Shown piece after piece: positions 52,572 through 61,147 of a stretch of 64,000 nucleotides of DNA. Where the stretch lies: contig NZ_CP100647.1 of assembly GCF_024266585.1 (NCBI RefSeq), positions 375,001 to 439,000 of the forward strand. Direction: 5' to 3'. A program made the position numbers and the translations under genes. Each line of letters starts with the position of its first letter. Position 1 is the stretch's first letter. The DNA comes from Xanthomonas sacchari (GTDB taxonomy: Bacteria; Pseudomonadota; Gammaproteobacteria; Xanthomonadales; Xanthomonadaceae). The notes under the pieces are model-generated. The model did not search any database and was not told the DNA's origin. It saw only the letters and a list, made by a program, of their open reading frames with translations.

Positions 52572-54426
52572 CGGGACGTTCGATGCGGTCGCGCAACGTC
52601 CGCCACTGGCGCACTTGGGTATCGAAGACCCGCACGTCGTCGTCGACCAGCTTCGCCCAATCCAGCTTCTCGCCGAGCAGTTGCTCGGCGATGCGCACGG
52701 GGTCTGCTTCGAAACCGCGCCCCAGCGCTTCCGAGTAGCGGAGCCGGAAGTCGGCGCTATCCTCCTGGCTCAGCGTGTAGAGCTTGACCGCGATCAGGCC
52801 GGCATAGAGATAGTTCGCCAGATAGAGCGGGTCCTGATAGAAGAGCCGCTTGCTTTCCCACGCCCCGGCAAGCTCTGGATGCTGGTGTGGCCAAAGTTCG
52901 TAGTCGGACAGGATGGATGCGGTAAGCGCATCGAGGTCGGACGCGGAGCCGATGCTGTGGTCCAGAACACCACGATAGATCGCGTCTTCGAGCTGCGCCT
53001 CTTCGGCGGATGTGAACAGTTGCAACGCCAGATCGTTTACCAGGCTTTTGCGGTAATACTCCTGCATCCTTGGATCCTTCGCATCCCGGGCAAGCTGGTC
53101 GCGGAACAGCAGCTCATCGAGGATCGCAAACGCCTCCATCAGCCAAGCCGGGCCGTTGCGGTTCAAGGGAGATGCGCTGTGCGCGTTCATGAACTGCCCA
53201 TGCACTGCATGGGCGGCTTCGTGCACGATTTCGACATCGCTTTCCAGATCTGGTCGGCGATATCCGACGAACAGAATGGATCGGGTTCCAGGAGCGGTGA
53301 TGGAGAAGGCGTCCATCGCCCGGGCTCCACGCTGCGTGGAGACATCCATGCGCCGACCATCCGGGTCCAGAATCGCCGAGATCTCTGCCGCATGACGTTC
53401 GCCCAATCGATTAGTCGCGCGACGCGCCACCTGTTGCAGTTGGGAGAGCGAGAGTGTGTGGTGTGCGTCGCCTTGCGGGGCGTTCACATCCCAGGGATGC
53501 AAGGCTTCCGGCTTGCCGGCCGTGGTCGCCGCACCCAGCAACGCTTGGTATGCCTTTAGAGATGGAGAATGCTGCTGCATGGCCAGAACAGTGGTCTTCA
53601 CGTCCGCCGACGTGAGTCCCATGGTCGAATACGCAGCATCGGCGGCATTCCCGTATCCCCTGGCAACGGCTGTGCCGTTCTTGAGATCGACGATTCCCAG
53701 CAGAATCTCCGCCAAGATCTGTTTCCTGGACTGAAGGCCGGACCAATAACTCTCCCAGGCTGCCTGTCGGGTCGAGGCCTCGGGAGAGGCCATCAGTGTT
53801 TTGTAGTCGAAGAACGCGTTGAGCGACCGATCGCCGGAGCGGATGCTGGAAAAATCGGTGGAGCGAAGCGTCAAGCCATAGAGACCCTGTAAACGATCCA
53901 GCGCGTTCTCCGACGCTTGCGCAAGAGCATCGTTGTCCTGAGAAAGCCTGTGCACTTGGTCACGCTCGGCTTTCATGCGCAGATAGGCATACGGTTGCGT
54001 CCAGGGCGCTGTCGCGGACGCGCGCAGCAGCTCGCGTTTGGCGTCGCCGGCTGCCTGCGAACAGAGTGCCTCCGTCTGATCCAGTGCTTGTCCCGCCGCT
54101 GCGTCGTCGGTGTCGCGCGCATGGATCAGTTCGTGATAGGCGTAGTGCTTCAGGCAGTCGCCAAAAATGCGCTCGAATTCGGAAAATGCCTCTTGCGTCG
54201 CCGACGCCAGTTCAGTCCGGTGCTGAAGCTGCGTAAGGCGCCCCTCAAGCGCCCTGCGCGAGGCAAGTTCCTCCGCAGAGGAGGCAAAGAATCTGGACGC
54301 GTCGGCGGAGCGAGAGCCGGGGGACTGCGGCAACGGCGCATTGGCGGCGGAGTGAGCGGGCGAGATATACGAGCACAGCGCGAGCAGCCAGTACCGGGAA
54401 ATCCATAGCGATATCTTGTCGATCAT
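52441..54426 (-). CDS. Exported M3-family metallopeptidase (oligoendopeptidase F-like)
   Basis: 661 aa with an N-terminal signal peptide (hydrophobic LLALCSYISPAHS). The M3 catalytic motif is VHEAAHAVHG: His402, Glu403, His406, with a third zinc ligand Glu in WLMEAFAILDEL about 25 residues later. The upstream SILFVGYRRPDLESDVEIV also fits. M3 enzymes degrade small peptides; here the export signal suggests a periplasmic role such as removing leader remnants of the modified peptide encoded upstream. The last about 45 residues are Pro/Thr/Arg-rich, unlike the family, and read antisense through the end of the carrier gene. The ATG after GGAAGG is used. Confidence 0.85.
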   Translation of the reverse strand: MIDKISLWISRYWLLALCSYISPAHSAANAPLPQSPGSRSADASRFFASSAEELASRRALEGRLTQLQHRTELASATQEAFSEFERIFGDCLKHYAYHELIHARDTDDAAAGQALDQTEALCSQAAGDAKRELLRASATAPWTQPYAYLRMKAERDQVHRLSQDNDALAQASENALDRLQGLYGLTLRSTDFSSIRSGDRSLNAFFDYKTLMASPEASTRQAAWESYWSGLQSRKQILAEILLGIVDLKNGTAVARGYGNAADAAYSTMGLTSADVKTTVLAMQQHSPSLKAYQALLGAATTAGKPEALHPWDVNAPQGDAHHTLSLSQLQQVARRATNRLGERHAAEISAILDPDGRRMDVSTQRGARAMDAFSITAPGTRSILFVGYRRPDLESDVEIVHEAAHAVHGQFMNAHSASPLNRNGPAWLMEAFAILDELLFRDQLARDAKDPRMQEYYRKSLVNDLALQLFTSAEEAQLEDAIYRGVLDHSIGSASDLDALTASILSDYELWPHQHPELAGAWESKRLFYQDPLYLANYLYAGLIAVKLYTLSQEDSADFRLRYSEALGRGFEADPVRIAEQLLGEKLDWAKLVDDDVRVFDTQVRQWRTLRDRIERPATATPPTTTPRPARSLATAESRNRPGPQPGAGRGDARSPATRR

Positions 54427-54461
54427 CTGCCTTCCACCGAATGCACGGCATGCCATCTTAC

Positions 54462-54686
54462 CTAGGGCTTGTCACCAAATCCCGGGCAGGTCGCGCCGTC
54501 CTTGCGCGTGCCCGAGCAAGGACGCAGTCCTGGGCACGCGCAAGAGCGGCCCTTCGGGTTGACGCTGCAAGGCCGCCATCTTCGCGCCGCATGGCTTGAC
54601 CTGGAGGCCAGGCCCGCGACACGCGACGCAAACCTGGGGGCCTTGCAGTGCTAACGCGGCCTTCCGGGATTGATGACAGGCCCTAG
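54462..54686. mobile_element. MITE-like 225-bp element with terminal and internal inverted repeats
   Basis: The ends are imperfect inverted repeats: CTAGGGCTTGTCACCAAATC on the left matches the complement of the right end (ATTGATGACAGGCCCTAG) with few changes. Inside are two perfect inverted repeats: CTTGCGCGTGCCC / GGGCACGCGCAAG (54501-54513 and 54532-54544) and CTGCAAGGCC / GGCCTTGCAG (54565-54574 and 54639-54648). There is no open frame. Its right end covers the stop codon of the ABC permease gene and its left end stops 36 bases before the M3 peptidase start. A non-autonomous transposable element or large structured repeat is the best reading; copy number elsewhere is unknown. Confidence 0.7.
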
Positions 54687-55930
54687 GCGCTTCTCAAGGT
54701 CACGATGGGGGCGCTTTTGGCCGCACGACTCGCCGGAAGCCACGCCGCCGCCTGACCCAAGGCGCAGATCAACGGAAAGCCCACCAGCAGGAACAAGGGA
54801 TCGATTCTGGGTACGGCATAGAGTCGCGAGACCTGCACGTTCACCAGAACCGCCAGAATCGTGCCCAGCATGGCGCCAGAGCCGGTCAGCAACAGGTTCT
54901 CGAGCAGGAAGTATCTGACGATGTCCTTGTAAGAAGCTCCAAGCGCTCTGCGAATGCCGATATGCAGATAACGCTGCCTTACCCAAAAACTGGCAATGCC
55001 ATGGATGCCGATACCAGTGACCAGCAACAGCGAGGCGCCGGCACTGAGAAAGATGATCGCCATGGTCCTGTCGCGCCGGAAATAGTCCGAGCGCAGGTCA
55101 GTGAAGCGCATGGCGCGGGGAATCAGTCGATTTGCCTCCAGTGCCTGAAGTGAACGCAATCCGGAGCTGAGCACAGCCTGAAGTCTGGTCGGATCGGCCC
55201 GGATGGCGTAGATCACGCGATGGCCATCGGGCACCAATGGGAGCAGCATGCTCAGGTCGTTGTCGGCATCTGTACGGAGCAGCGGTCTCGAGAGGTGTTG
55301 AACGACGCCGACGACATGCAGTGCATGCTTGCCGTCGACGTAGAATGTCTTGCCCACAGCACTTTCGGAGGGAAACAACTTCTTTGCCAGCGCGTCGGAG
55401 ATGATGGCCTCGCCGGCCGCGTAGAGACCGGCGTAATCATTGTCGGCCGCCATCGGGACATAGGCTCCCGGGGAGAAATCCGAGCCGCCGACAAGACGCA
55501 GTCCAAGTACGCCGAGCGCATTGTGGGATACCCCGTAGATGGTGGGTTCCGCCTCGATGAGGCCTGCGAGATTGTTCTGATCCGGGACCTTGTTGGTGAC
55601 TCCGACCGTCCAGTTGTTCTGGCTAAGGGGCAGCGAGTCGGTCGCGGCCACTGCGCTCACTCCGGGGATCTGCCGGAGCGCCTCAAGATCTGCGCGCACC
55701 GATGCGCTGACGTGCGTGGCCGCATCGCCGACGAAGTCGGTTTCAATCACCGCCAAGCCGCTTTCCTCCAGGCCGGTCTGGTAAGTCAGCGTCTGCACAC
55801 GGCGCGTCAGTAGGAATACGATGTTCGTCACTGCCGCGGTGGTGATCACGACCTGAAGCAGCACGATGGCGACCAGCAGGCGATGTCTGAGCAAGCTGCG
55901 GAGGATAATCGGTAGTTGAGAGGCACTCAT
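54683..55930 (-). CDS. FtsX/MacB-type ABC transporter permease, second
   Basis: 415 aa. One N-terminal helix (LLVAIVLLQVVITTAAVTNIVF) is followed by a large periplasmic domain (about 45-270) with VSAVAATDSLPLSQN, then three C-terminal helices with the FtsX-like pattern IGIRRALGASYKDIVRYFLLEN. This is the MacB fold: the energy comes from a separate ATPase, and the periplasmic part handles substrate or partner binding. Its ATG overlaps the stop of the preceding permease (ATGA). The stop codon lies within the right end of the MITE-like element. Confidence 0.88.
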   Translation of the reverse strand: MSASQLPIILRSLLRHRLLVAIVLLQVVITTAAVTNIVFLLTRRVQTLTYQTGLEESGLAVIETDFVGDAATHVSASVRADLEALRQIPGVSAVAATDSLPLSQNNWTVGVTNKVPDQNNLAGLIEAEPTIYGVSHNALGVLGLRLVGGSDFSPGAYVPMAADNDYAGLYAAGEAIISDALAKKLFPSESAVGKTFYVDGKHALHVVGVVQHLSRPLLRTDADNDLSMLLPLVPDGHRVIYAIRADPTRLQAVLSSGLRSLQALEANRLIPRAMRFTDLRSDYFRRDRTMAIIFLSAGASLLLVTGIGIHGIASFWVRQRYLHIGIRRALGASYKDIVRYFLLENLLLTGSGAMLGTILAVLVNVQVSRLYAVPRIDPLFLLVGFPLICALGQAAAWLPASRAAKSAPIVTLRSA

Positions 55931-57237
55931 TCTGCTGCCTTGACCTGCATGACGATTCGGGTAGAGGCGGCACGCAGCGCTGGCAAGGTGGCCGCAACCA
56001 GACTCGCCGCACAGGCAAGCAGCATGGTCAAGGCCACCATGGGCCAGTCCATCACCGCGAGATTTGCGTAGTCCTCCGGTTGCAGCCGGATCAGGTAGAG
56101 CCCGGCATTGGCGATCAACAGGCCGATCAGGCCGCCGAAAGCACCGATGACCAAGGCCTCGGTATAGAGCTGGATGACGATGTCCCTGCGCCTGGCGCCA
56201 AGCGCACGCCGCACAGCGACTTCATGCGTTCTTCTGATGAAGCGCGAAAACAGCAAGGCGCAGATGTTGATAAGGCAGACGAACAGGAAGGCAATCGACA
56301 GGCCGAGCTGCAGCTTGATCTCGTCCGGAATGATCTTGCGCTCGACCAGGAAGTCATGAAGTCGTTGCAAACGGGGGTGATGATGGCGTTCAAAACGGCC
56401 CGAACGAATCTGTTCCTGGACGTAGTTTTCGAGGAACCGAAGATAGTCGTCCCGTTCCTGTGGGGTCTGCGCCTGGATCCAGAATTGCAGCCATGCAGTT
56501 CGTGAATCCTCCATCTTGTTGGCACTGGCGGTAGACGCCCAGGAGAACATGTCGTTGCCGATCTTCAAGCGCAGGTCGATTGCCGTACGCAGCGGAATGA
56601 AGAAGTCGTCCTGGCCTTTGAAGGCGTCGCGCTGAAGGTCCGTATGGAATCGCGGACGCGGTGTCCAGTTGGCCACGGTGCCGATCACGCGAAAGGCTTG
56701 CCCGCCGAGCAGGATCTGGCGTCCGATCAGCGTGCCTGCAACTGCCATCCTGTCTCTGAGTGACTCGCTGATCACCACGACGCGGGCCCGTTCCTGCTCT
56801 TCCTCTTCCGTCCAGGTGCGTCCTTCCAGGACCGTCAAGCCGAACATCGAGAAGAGATTCGGGGTCGCGTACTGTCCGTCGACGAAGAAGGGCGCCGCTA
56901 CCCCTTGCTGGGGATTGACCAGCAGATGCCCCGATGCGAGCGCAACTTGTGCCTTCGCCGGGCCTCGGCGCAACAGTTCCTGCGCATCTGTCCAGGTCAG
57001 CGCGATCCGCGGGTCCAGCGACGGCTTTGTCTGATAGGAAACAGGCAAGGGGTCGAGATAGGGGTGAAAGAGGTGTTCGTTGCGTCCGGGAAGAGGGTCC
57101 CAGGTCATGACCCGGACAACCGTGATCATCGCCATACTTGCGCCGACCCCCAGGGCCAGCGCCAGGACAAGCGCTGCACTCATGCCTCTGGTTTTCAGGA
57201 CATTGCGCCGCGCCAGTCGCAGGTAGTACAGATACAT
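55927..57237 (-). CDS. FtsX/MacB-type ABC transporter permease, first
   Basis: 436 aa starting MYLYYLRLARRNVLKTRG, the usual MacB-like opening. An N-terminal helix (AALVLALALGVGASMAMITVV), a MacB-PCD-like periplasmic domain (about 45-290, GLTVLEGRTWTEEEEQ, FRVIGTVANW) and three C-terminal helices with EVAVRRALGARRRDIVIQLYTEA follow. A start 15 codons upstream would overlap the methyltransferase gene and is less likely. Together with the next gene it would form a heterodimeric permease. No ATP-binding subunit or membrane-fusion protein gene is in the cluster. Confidence 0.88.
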   Translation of the reverse strand: MYLYYLRLARRNVLKTRGMSAALVLALALGVGASMAMITVVRVMTWDPLPGRNEHLFHPYLDPLPVSYQTKPSLDPRIALTWTDAQELLRRGPAKAQVALASGHLLVNPQQGVAAPFFVDGQYATPNLFSMFGLTVLEGRTWTEEEEQERARVVVISESLRDRMAVAGTLIGRQILLGGQAFRVIGTVANWTPRPRFHTDLQRDAFKGQDDFFIPLRTAIDLRLKIGNDMFSWASTASANKMEDSRTAWLQFWIQAQTPQERDDYLRFLENYVQEQIRSGRFERHHHPRLQRLHDFLVERKIIPDEIKLQLGLSIAFLFVCLINICALLFSRFIRRTHEVAVRRALGARRRDIVIQLYTEALVIGAFGGLIGLLIANAGLYLIRLQPEDYANLAVMDWPMVALTMLLACAASLVAATLPALRAASTRIVMQVKAAE

Positions 57238-57262
57238 GCCGAACTCGTCTCTGACTGTCCCT

Positions 57263-58057
57263 TCAGTGGAAGAATGTCGCATTGGTGGGGACGATGTCGA
57301 CTGGTTCAATGCGTAGCCATGCGGTGCTATTCTGGGCCCGGCTATGCGTCTCCACCAAGTGCATCAGGCGGAAGTGCGACCCTTGCACACGCCGCGCCAG
57401 TGTCGAGAACTGTTCGTCGCTGAGGTGCTCGGTGAGGCCGACAGGCAGCTTGTTTCGATTCAGGTCCGCAACGATGCGCTCCAGGGCGAGATAGCTCAGG
57501 CGGTGGGTCGACGCGCTATCGATGAAGATGGATGAGGTAGGAGCCATCGATGGCAGGAATGCCCCGAGCAGTTTCTGGATGCTCTCGGGCGCATGATTGA
57601 AATCCGAGAACAACAGGTCGACGCCTTGCAGAAAGGCCTTGTCTCGAGCGACCTCCTGAAACTGGATGTCCTGGTGGTGGACGACCACATGCTCTTCCAC
57701 TCCGACCCAGCGCATTAGATTACCGATGAATCCCTCGAAGGTGATTCCGCCGCTCTTAGCGGAGGCGAGTTCCGAAATGGGGGCATCCATATCCGCCAGA
57801 AAGCGTTTGGAGGGTTCGCTGAGGTAGTGCGACCCGTTATCGTAGGTGTGGATTAAGCCACGGGCGTTTTCCTTCAAGGCTGCGGCCATCCACGCCGTGG
57901 ACACGCCCAAGCCGGTACCGAGTTCGATGATCAGCGACGGGCGCTCACGTTTCACGATGCTGTACAGAAGAACACATAGGTCTTCGCTGCCATACAACCA
58001 CCCCATTCGCTCCCGTATCAGAAGCAACTGCTCAATGGCAGAACCTAGACGCAGCAT
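57263..58057 (-). CDS. Class I SAM-dependent methyltransferase-like protein in peptide cluster
   Basis: 264 aa. Motif I is LIIELGTGLGVSTAWMAAAL, followed by HTYDNG and VDLLFSDFNHAPESI, then SSIFIDSAS. This resembles the O-methyltransferase/CmcI-like group. In this setting it may methylate the modified peptide or form an unusual bond, but that is inference. Its first 26 bases overlap the previous gene's end, indicating an operon. Confidence 0.78.
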   Translation of the reverse strand: MLRLGSAIEQLLLIRERMGWLYGSEDLCVLLYSIVKRERPSLIIELGTGLGVSTAWMAAALKENARGLIHTYDNGSHYLSEPSKRFLADMDAPISELASAKSGGITFEGFIGNLMRWVGVEEHVVVHHQDIQFQEVARDKAFLQGVDLLFSDFNHAPESIQKLLGAFLPSMAPTSSIFIDSASTHRLSYLALERIVADLNRNKLPVGLTEHLSDEQFSTLARRVQGSHFRLMHLVETHSRAQNSTAWLRIEPVDIVPTNATFFH

Positions 58058-58925
58058 TCGGATCGCTCCATTCGACTGAATTCACAGTGCGGCCAGACCG
58101 CAGCCATTCTTCCAATTCCGTCCCAAAGCTGGGCTTTGACGCGACCGACAGCAGATAAGGGGAGAAGGCGTAGAAACGCAGGTCCGTGCCTTCAGCGTAG
58201 AGCAGCACCTCGCCGAGTTCGGAATGGAAGGCCGAACGGGCAGCACAGCTGATCGATGCTATTCGAGCATGGTCGACATCGACGGCTTCCTGTGGGAAAT
58301 GCACCGTATGGAAGTCATCTCCAAGAAAATATAAAATCACCGGCGTGCCGATTGGGCGCTCTACGTGGAACTGATGACGGTCCGCTTCGCTCGCCGGCAG
58401 GTGGCGCTCCTCCCGCCAATCGAAAAGCGACCATACGGATTTCTGTAGGGGAGAGGAAAATTCCGTGAGGTCCGAACGTTCGTAGCCGAATGCATAGGAA
58501 AATCTGGGAACCTGCAGATTCGGCAATGCGCGCCTGATGCCGAACCACTGGGCGTTTAGAGGAAGCAGGGACTTCGAAACACCCCTCACCCCGGTGTCGT
58601 GGGCGAGCGAGCGCCCGAGCAGGAATAGATCCTGCAGTCTGATGTGTAACCACCGCTCGTCGACCTGATGCTTGCGCAGAAACGCAATGAGTTGCGTGCC
58701 TGAAAGGCTGAAAACACGATTTATGATGCGCGCATCCCTGAAACGATCGCGAATTTCTGCCGGCACCTGCAGCTCTAGAATCTGGGGCCAGGCATGGGTC
58801 GACAGAAAGGGCAACAGTTCGTCGACGTGCATGACGCTGACCTGCTGGCTTGCCGCGCAGGCCGCCCCACAGGCGGCGACCGGGTCTTCGCTGTTCGAGT
58901 ACACAATCAATGTTTGGTGGCTCAT
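58032..58925 (-). CDS. Unrecognised protein, probable peptide-modification partner
   Basis: 297 aa, no signal peptide or membrane segment. Visible features: LIVYSNSEDPVAACGAACAASQQ at the start, ARIINRVFSLSGTQLIAFLRKH, a middle VPRFSYAFGYERSDLTEF, and a C-terminal part with PVILYFLGDDFHTVHFP and SELGEVLLYAEGTDLRFYAFSPYL. The layout faintly recalls ATP-grasp-type peptide-modifying enzymes, but I see no ATP-grasp active-site residues and do not claim membership. The gene is coupled ATGA-style to the HExxH gene and overlaps the methyltransferase gene, so it belongs to the same pathway. Confidence 0.75.
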   Translation of the reverse strand: MSHQTLIVYSNSEDPVAACGAACAASQQVSVMHVDELLPFLSTHAWPQILELQVPAEIRDRFRDARIINRVFSLSGTQLIAFLRKHQVDERWLHIRLQDLFLLGRSLAHDTGVRGVSKSLLPLNAQWFGIRRALPNLQVPRFSYAFGYERSDLTEFSSPLQKSVWSLFDWREERHLPASEADRHQFHVERPIGTPVILYFLGDDFHTVHFPQEAVDVDHARIASISCAARSAFHSELGEVLLYAEGTDLRFYAFSPYLLSVASKPSFGTELEEWLRSGRTVNSVEWSDPNAASRFCH

Positions 58926-60169
58926 CGACGTCCCCGATAGGCGTATTCGCGCTTCATGTCGGTTTGCAGTGTGTCGATCATCGCGGCTATATCGCGATTC
59001 AGGCGCTTGCTGGACATGATGTTTTCGCTCAGTGGCTGTTCGATGAGAAAGCCAGCCGCGCACACGGCGAGTCGCTTGTGGATGTGATCGCGCACCGATT
59101 TGTCGGTGCCGCTCTCCATTTCCAGGTGGCGTTTCAGCAGGCGGTGGCAGATGTAGTAGACGAAGACGGCATGGATGAACGACGAGTTCGGAATTTGGTT
59201 GCCGGACCAGGGCGAGACCACCCGGTAGTTGTAGTCGTTGGCGACAAAGAACCCATTTGCCAACTCCCACGCAGCCAGAAAGTTGTGCGTGCTTTCGTGC
59301 ATGATGCTTTCCATGCACGCTTCGACGCTGAGTTCGTGCTGGTGGATGTTCAGCAGGCGCAGCGAGCCCGGCTGCCTCGGAACATGCTCCGAGCCGTAGT
59401 GCCTCGGTCCGGTGTCGGTCCGCTCCTGCGATTTGCGCACGACGATGCGGCGCACGAAGTTGCGGATGATCATCCCGTAGAGCGGCTCTGCCCGATCGAT
59501 CAGTTCGAGGGCGCGCGTGATTTTCGCGATCACATCGTCGCGCTCCTGGGCGGAGAGCGGCAAACAGGCCTGACTCAGTACGCCGGATCTTGGCTCGTGG
59601 TGTCTTGCAGATGGGCTGTCCAGGTCGATGGCAATGCAGCCACCTACCTTGGTGACTTCATGCACGGCCCAATGGCCATGGACATCGCGTTCGGCAAAAC
59701 AGTCGCCAAGGGGGCTATAGACGGTCCATTGACGGCACTCTCTGAGATATGCATCCTGAGCGCCGCTTGCGAGGTCCGCGATAGCGCATTCGCGCGATAC
59801 CAGTCCATGAAGCGATGCCATGGCACGGCCAATCTCCTGCGTTGCCTCGAAGGAGCGCGCGCCCAGTTCATGTTGGCGCTTGCGCGCAGAATCCATCGCC
59901 AAATAGCATTCGCAGAATTCGGAACTCAGGAGCACGCGGGCTTGCCGTTCCGCGGGCAGCGACTGGTAGAGTTCACGGATCGTGCCGACGAACCCATCCT
60001 GCTCGTGGTCACGAAGCGCGTCATGCATGCGTGTGCGCATGCGGTGGAGACGTGCCCAGGCGATGCCGTCCACGATGTGCTCGGCTCGCTCGGTTGCCTT
60101 GGTCAATTCCATCAGGCAGAGAGGTCTGCTGATGTCGATATCAGGCGATTTGACTTGCGCGTTCATCAA
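58922..60169 (-). CDS. HExxH-motif protein, putative aKG-HExxH-type peptide beta-hydroxylase
   Basis: 415 aa, cytoplasmic. The hallmark is MESIMHESTHNFLAAWE with His291, Glu292 and His295, the mod_HExxH type (TIGR04267), whose members hydroxylate peptide side chains using Fe(II) and 2-oxoglutarate. Before it are a helical N-terminal domain (about 1-150), WTVYSPLGDCF, VGGCIAIDLDSPS and RLLNIHQHELSVEACMES; after it VSPWSGNQIPNSSFIHAVFVYYICHRLL. The gene follows a His/Asp-rich small peptide, a plausible substrate, since His and Asp beta-carbons are typical hydroxylation sites. It is the first enzyme of the cluster. An M3 peptidase is unrelated in sequence. Confidence 0.75.
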   Translation of the reverse strand: MMNAQVKSPDIDISRPLCLMELTKATERAEHIVDGIAWARLHRMRTRMHDALRDHEQDGFVGTIRELYQSLPAERQARVLLSSEFCECYLAMDSARKRQHELGARSFEATQEIGRAMASLHGLVSRECAIADLASGAQDAYLRECRQWTVYSPLGDCFAERDVHGHWAVHEVTKVGGCIAIDLDSPSARHHEPRSGVLSQACLPLSAQERDDVIAKITRALELIDRAEPLYGMIIRNFVRRIVVRKSQERTDTGPRHYGSEHVPRQPGSLRLLNIHQHELSVEACMESIMHESTHNFLAAWELANGFFVANDYNYRVVSPWSGNQIPNSSFIHAVFVYYICHRLLKRHLEMESGTDKSVRDHIHKRLAVCAAGFLIEQPLSENIMSSKRLNRDIAAMIDTLQTDMKREYAYRGRR

Positions 60170-60211
60170 GCGTGCTCCATGCGCGAATGAGGACGATGTC
60201 CGGTTCTTGAC

Positions 60212-60239
60212 GGAGCGAGCCGTTGGGTTGGCCCGCTCC
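60212..60239 (-). promoter_or_regulatory. Hairpin between precursor peptide and HExxH genes
   Basis: On the minus strand GGAGCGGGCC and GGCTCGCTCC form a 10-bp stem (one G-U pair) with an 8-base loop. No T-run follows, so it may be a partial terminator or mRNA stabiliser that raises precursor over enzyme levels, as in many peptide-modification operons. Confidence 0.6.
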
Positions 60240-60254
60240 GCTGCAAGCTATTGC

Positions 60255-60572
60255 TCAGACGTCGAACTGTCCGGCATCGCTGCCGAGCTGCGCCGGGGCG
60301 GCCGAATCGACGATGGAGTGATGGTGATGGGAGCCGATGGAGTCGTCGTGGTGCCCGTCCGAAACCGCGAGCAGGTTGCTGGATTTCGCCGACTCTTCGA
60401 ACTCTGCCATGGCGAGCGCGTTGAGGCTCGTCATCGACGTGGCCATGGACAGGGACTGGTCCACGCTGGGCGCAGTCGATGCCGGATTGGCGAGTGCCGA
60501 GCCGGCCGAAGCACCCACCACGAGCATGGTGAGGGTCGACAGCGTTTTGGAAAGGTTGCGGTTGTCCGTCAT
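60255..60572 (-). CDS. His/Asp-rich precursor-like peptide of the modification cluster
   Basis: 105 aa. Residues 1-28 resemble a Sec signal (LSTLTMLVVGASAGSALA). A Ser/Thr/Ala/Met-rich helix (36-60) leads to the segment DGHHDDSIGSHHHHSIVDS (72-90), a near-duplication of HHxxSI with six His and several Asp, and a Gly/Ala/Asp tail ending QFDV. Small size, place ahead of a tailoring-enzyme operon, and a residue-biased C-terminal half fit a ribosomally made precursor whose His/Asp are modified. Alternatively it is a secreted metal-binding peptide. AAGGGA lies before the ATG. Confidence 0.7.
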   Translation of the reverse strand: MTDNRNLSKTLSTLTMLVVGASAGSALANPASTAPSVDQSLSMATSMTSLNALAMAEFEESAKSSNLLAVSDGHHDDSIGSHHHHSIVDSAAPAQLGSDAGQFDV

Positions 60573-61147
60573 GATGAAATTCCCTTGGTTGTGAGAGTGG
60601 ACATCAGTTTTGCGGTCCTGCCGCGCTCATTAAATGGCGCATCAAGCGTGATACGCGGACAGTGATGTCGCGTCACGCTGCCGCCTGCCGGACTAGAGCG
60701 CATCGATCACTGCGATTCAAGCGGGTTGCTGTGCAATGCACAGCAGGTCTGGCATGCCGGCATCGAGGGATGTCGAGGCACTGCGGCAGTTTTCGCCAAT
60801 GTCGGGCCGACAGGCGTTGTGCGCCGGTACCCGCGGCGGCCTGCCTGCATGGCGAGGTGGCCTCGGGCGCTGCCGGAATTTTTGCGTCGGCTCCGGCGTG
60901 GCGCAGACGTTGCTCGCTGCACGGGGCTGGGGGACAAGGGATCTGCAGCACGAACGACGTGCGCGTCACGCGTCATGTCGATGCTGGATGCGCCGTGTCC
61001 TTTTGGATGGTCTGTCGCGGCGGCGGCCTGGCTTGCCGCGTCTTCCTCACCCGGATGGGTGCCAGACGCGCTATGCGAGTCCGGAAGAACATTTCGCGCC
61101 ACTGGAGTCAGGAGGCGATCACTCCACGCGGATCCCGCGGACTGGTA
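60573..61147. other. Intergenic region upstream of the peptide cluster, no gene seen
   Basis: 575 bases between the precursor start and the XRE regulator stop. Frames on both strands look random. An imperfect palindrome GTGATGTCGCGTCAC (60662-60676) lies 90 bases before the precursor start and could be an operator. An AT-rich patch near 60630-60640 may be part of the precursor promoter. Confidence 0.5.

Noticed and set aside
52441-54426. M3 peptidase as the HExxH peptide hydroxylase
   Set aside because: It has HExxH too, but in the zinc metallopeptidase context with the third Glu ligand and a signal peptide; the hydroxylase-like protein is the separate gene at 58922-60169.
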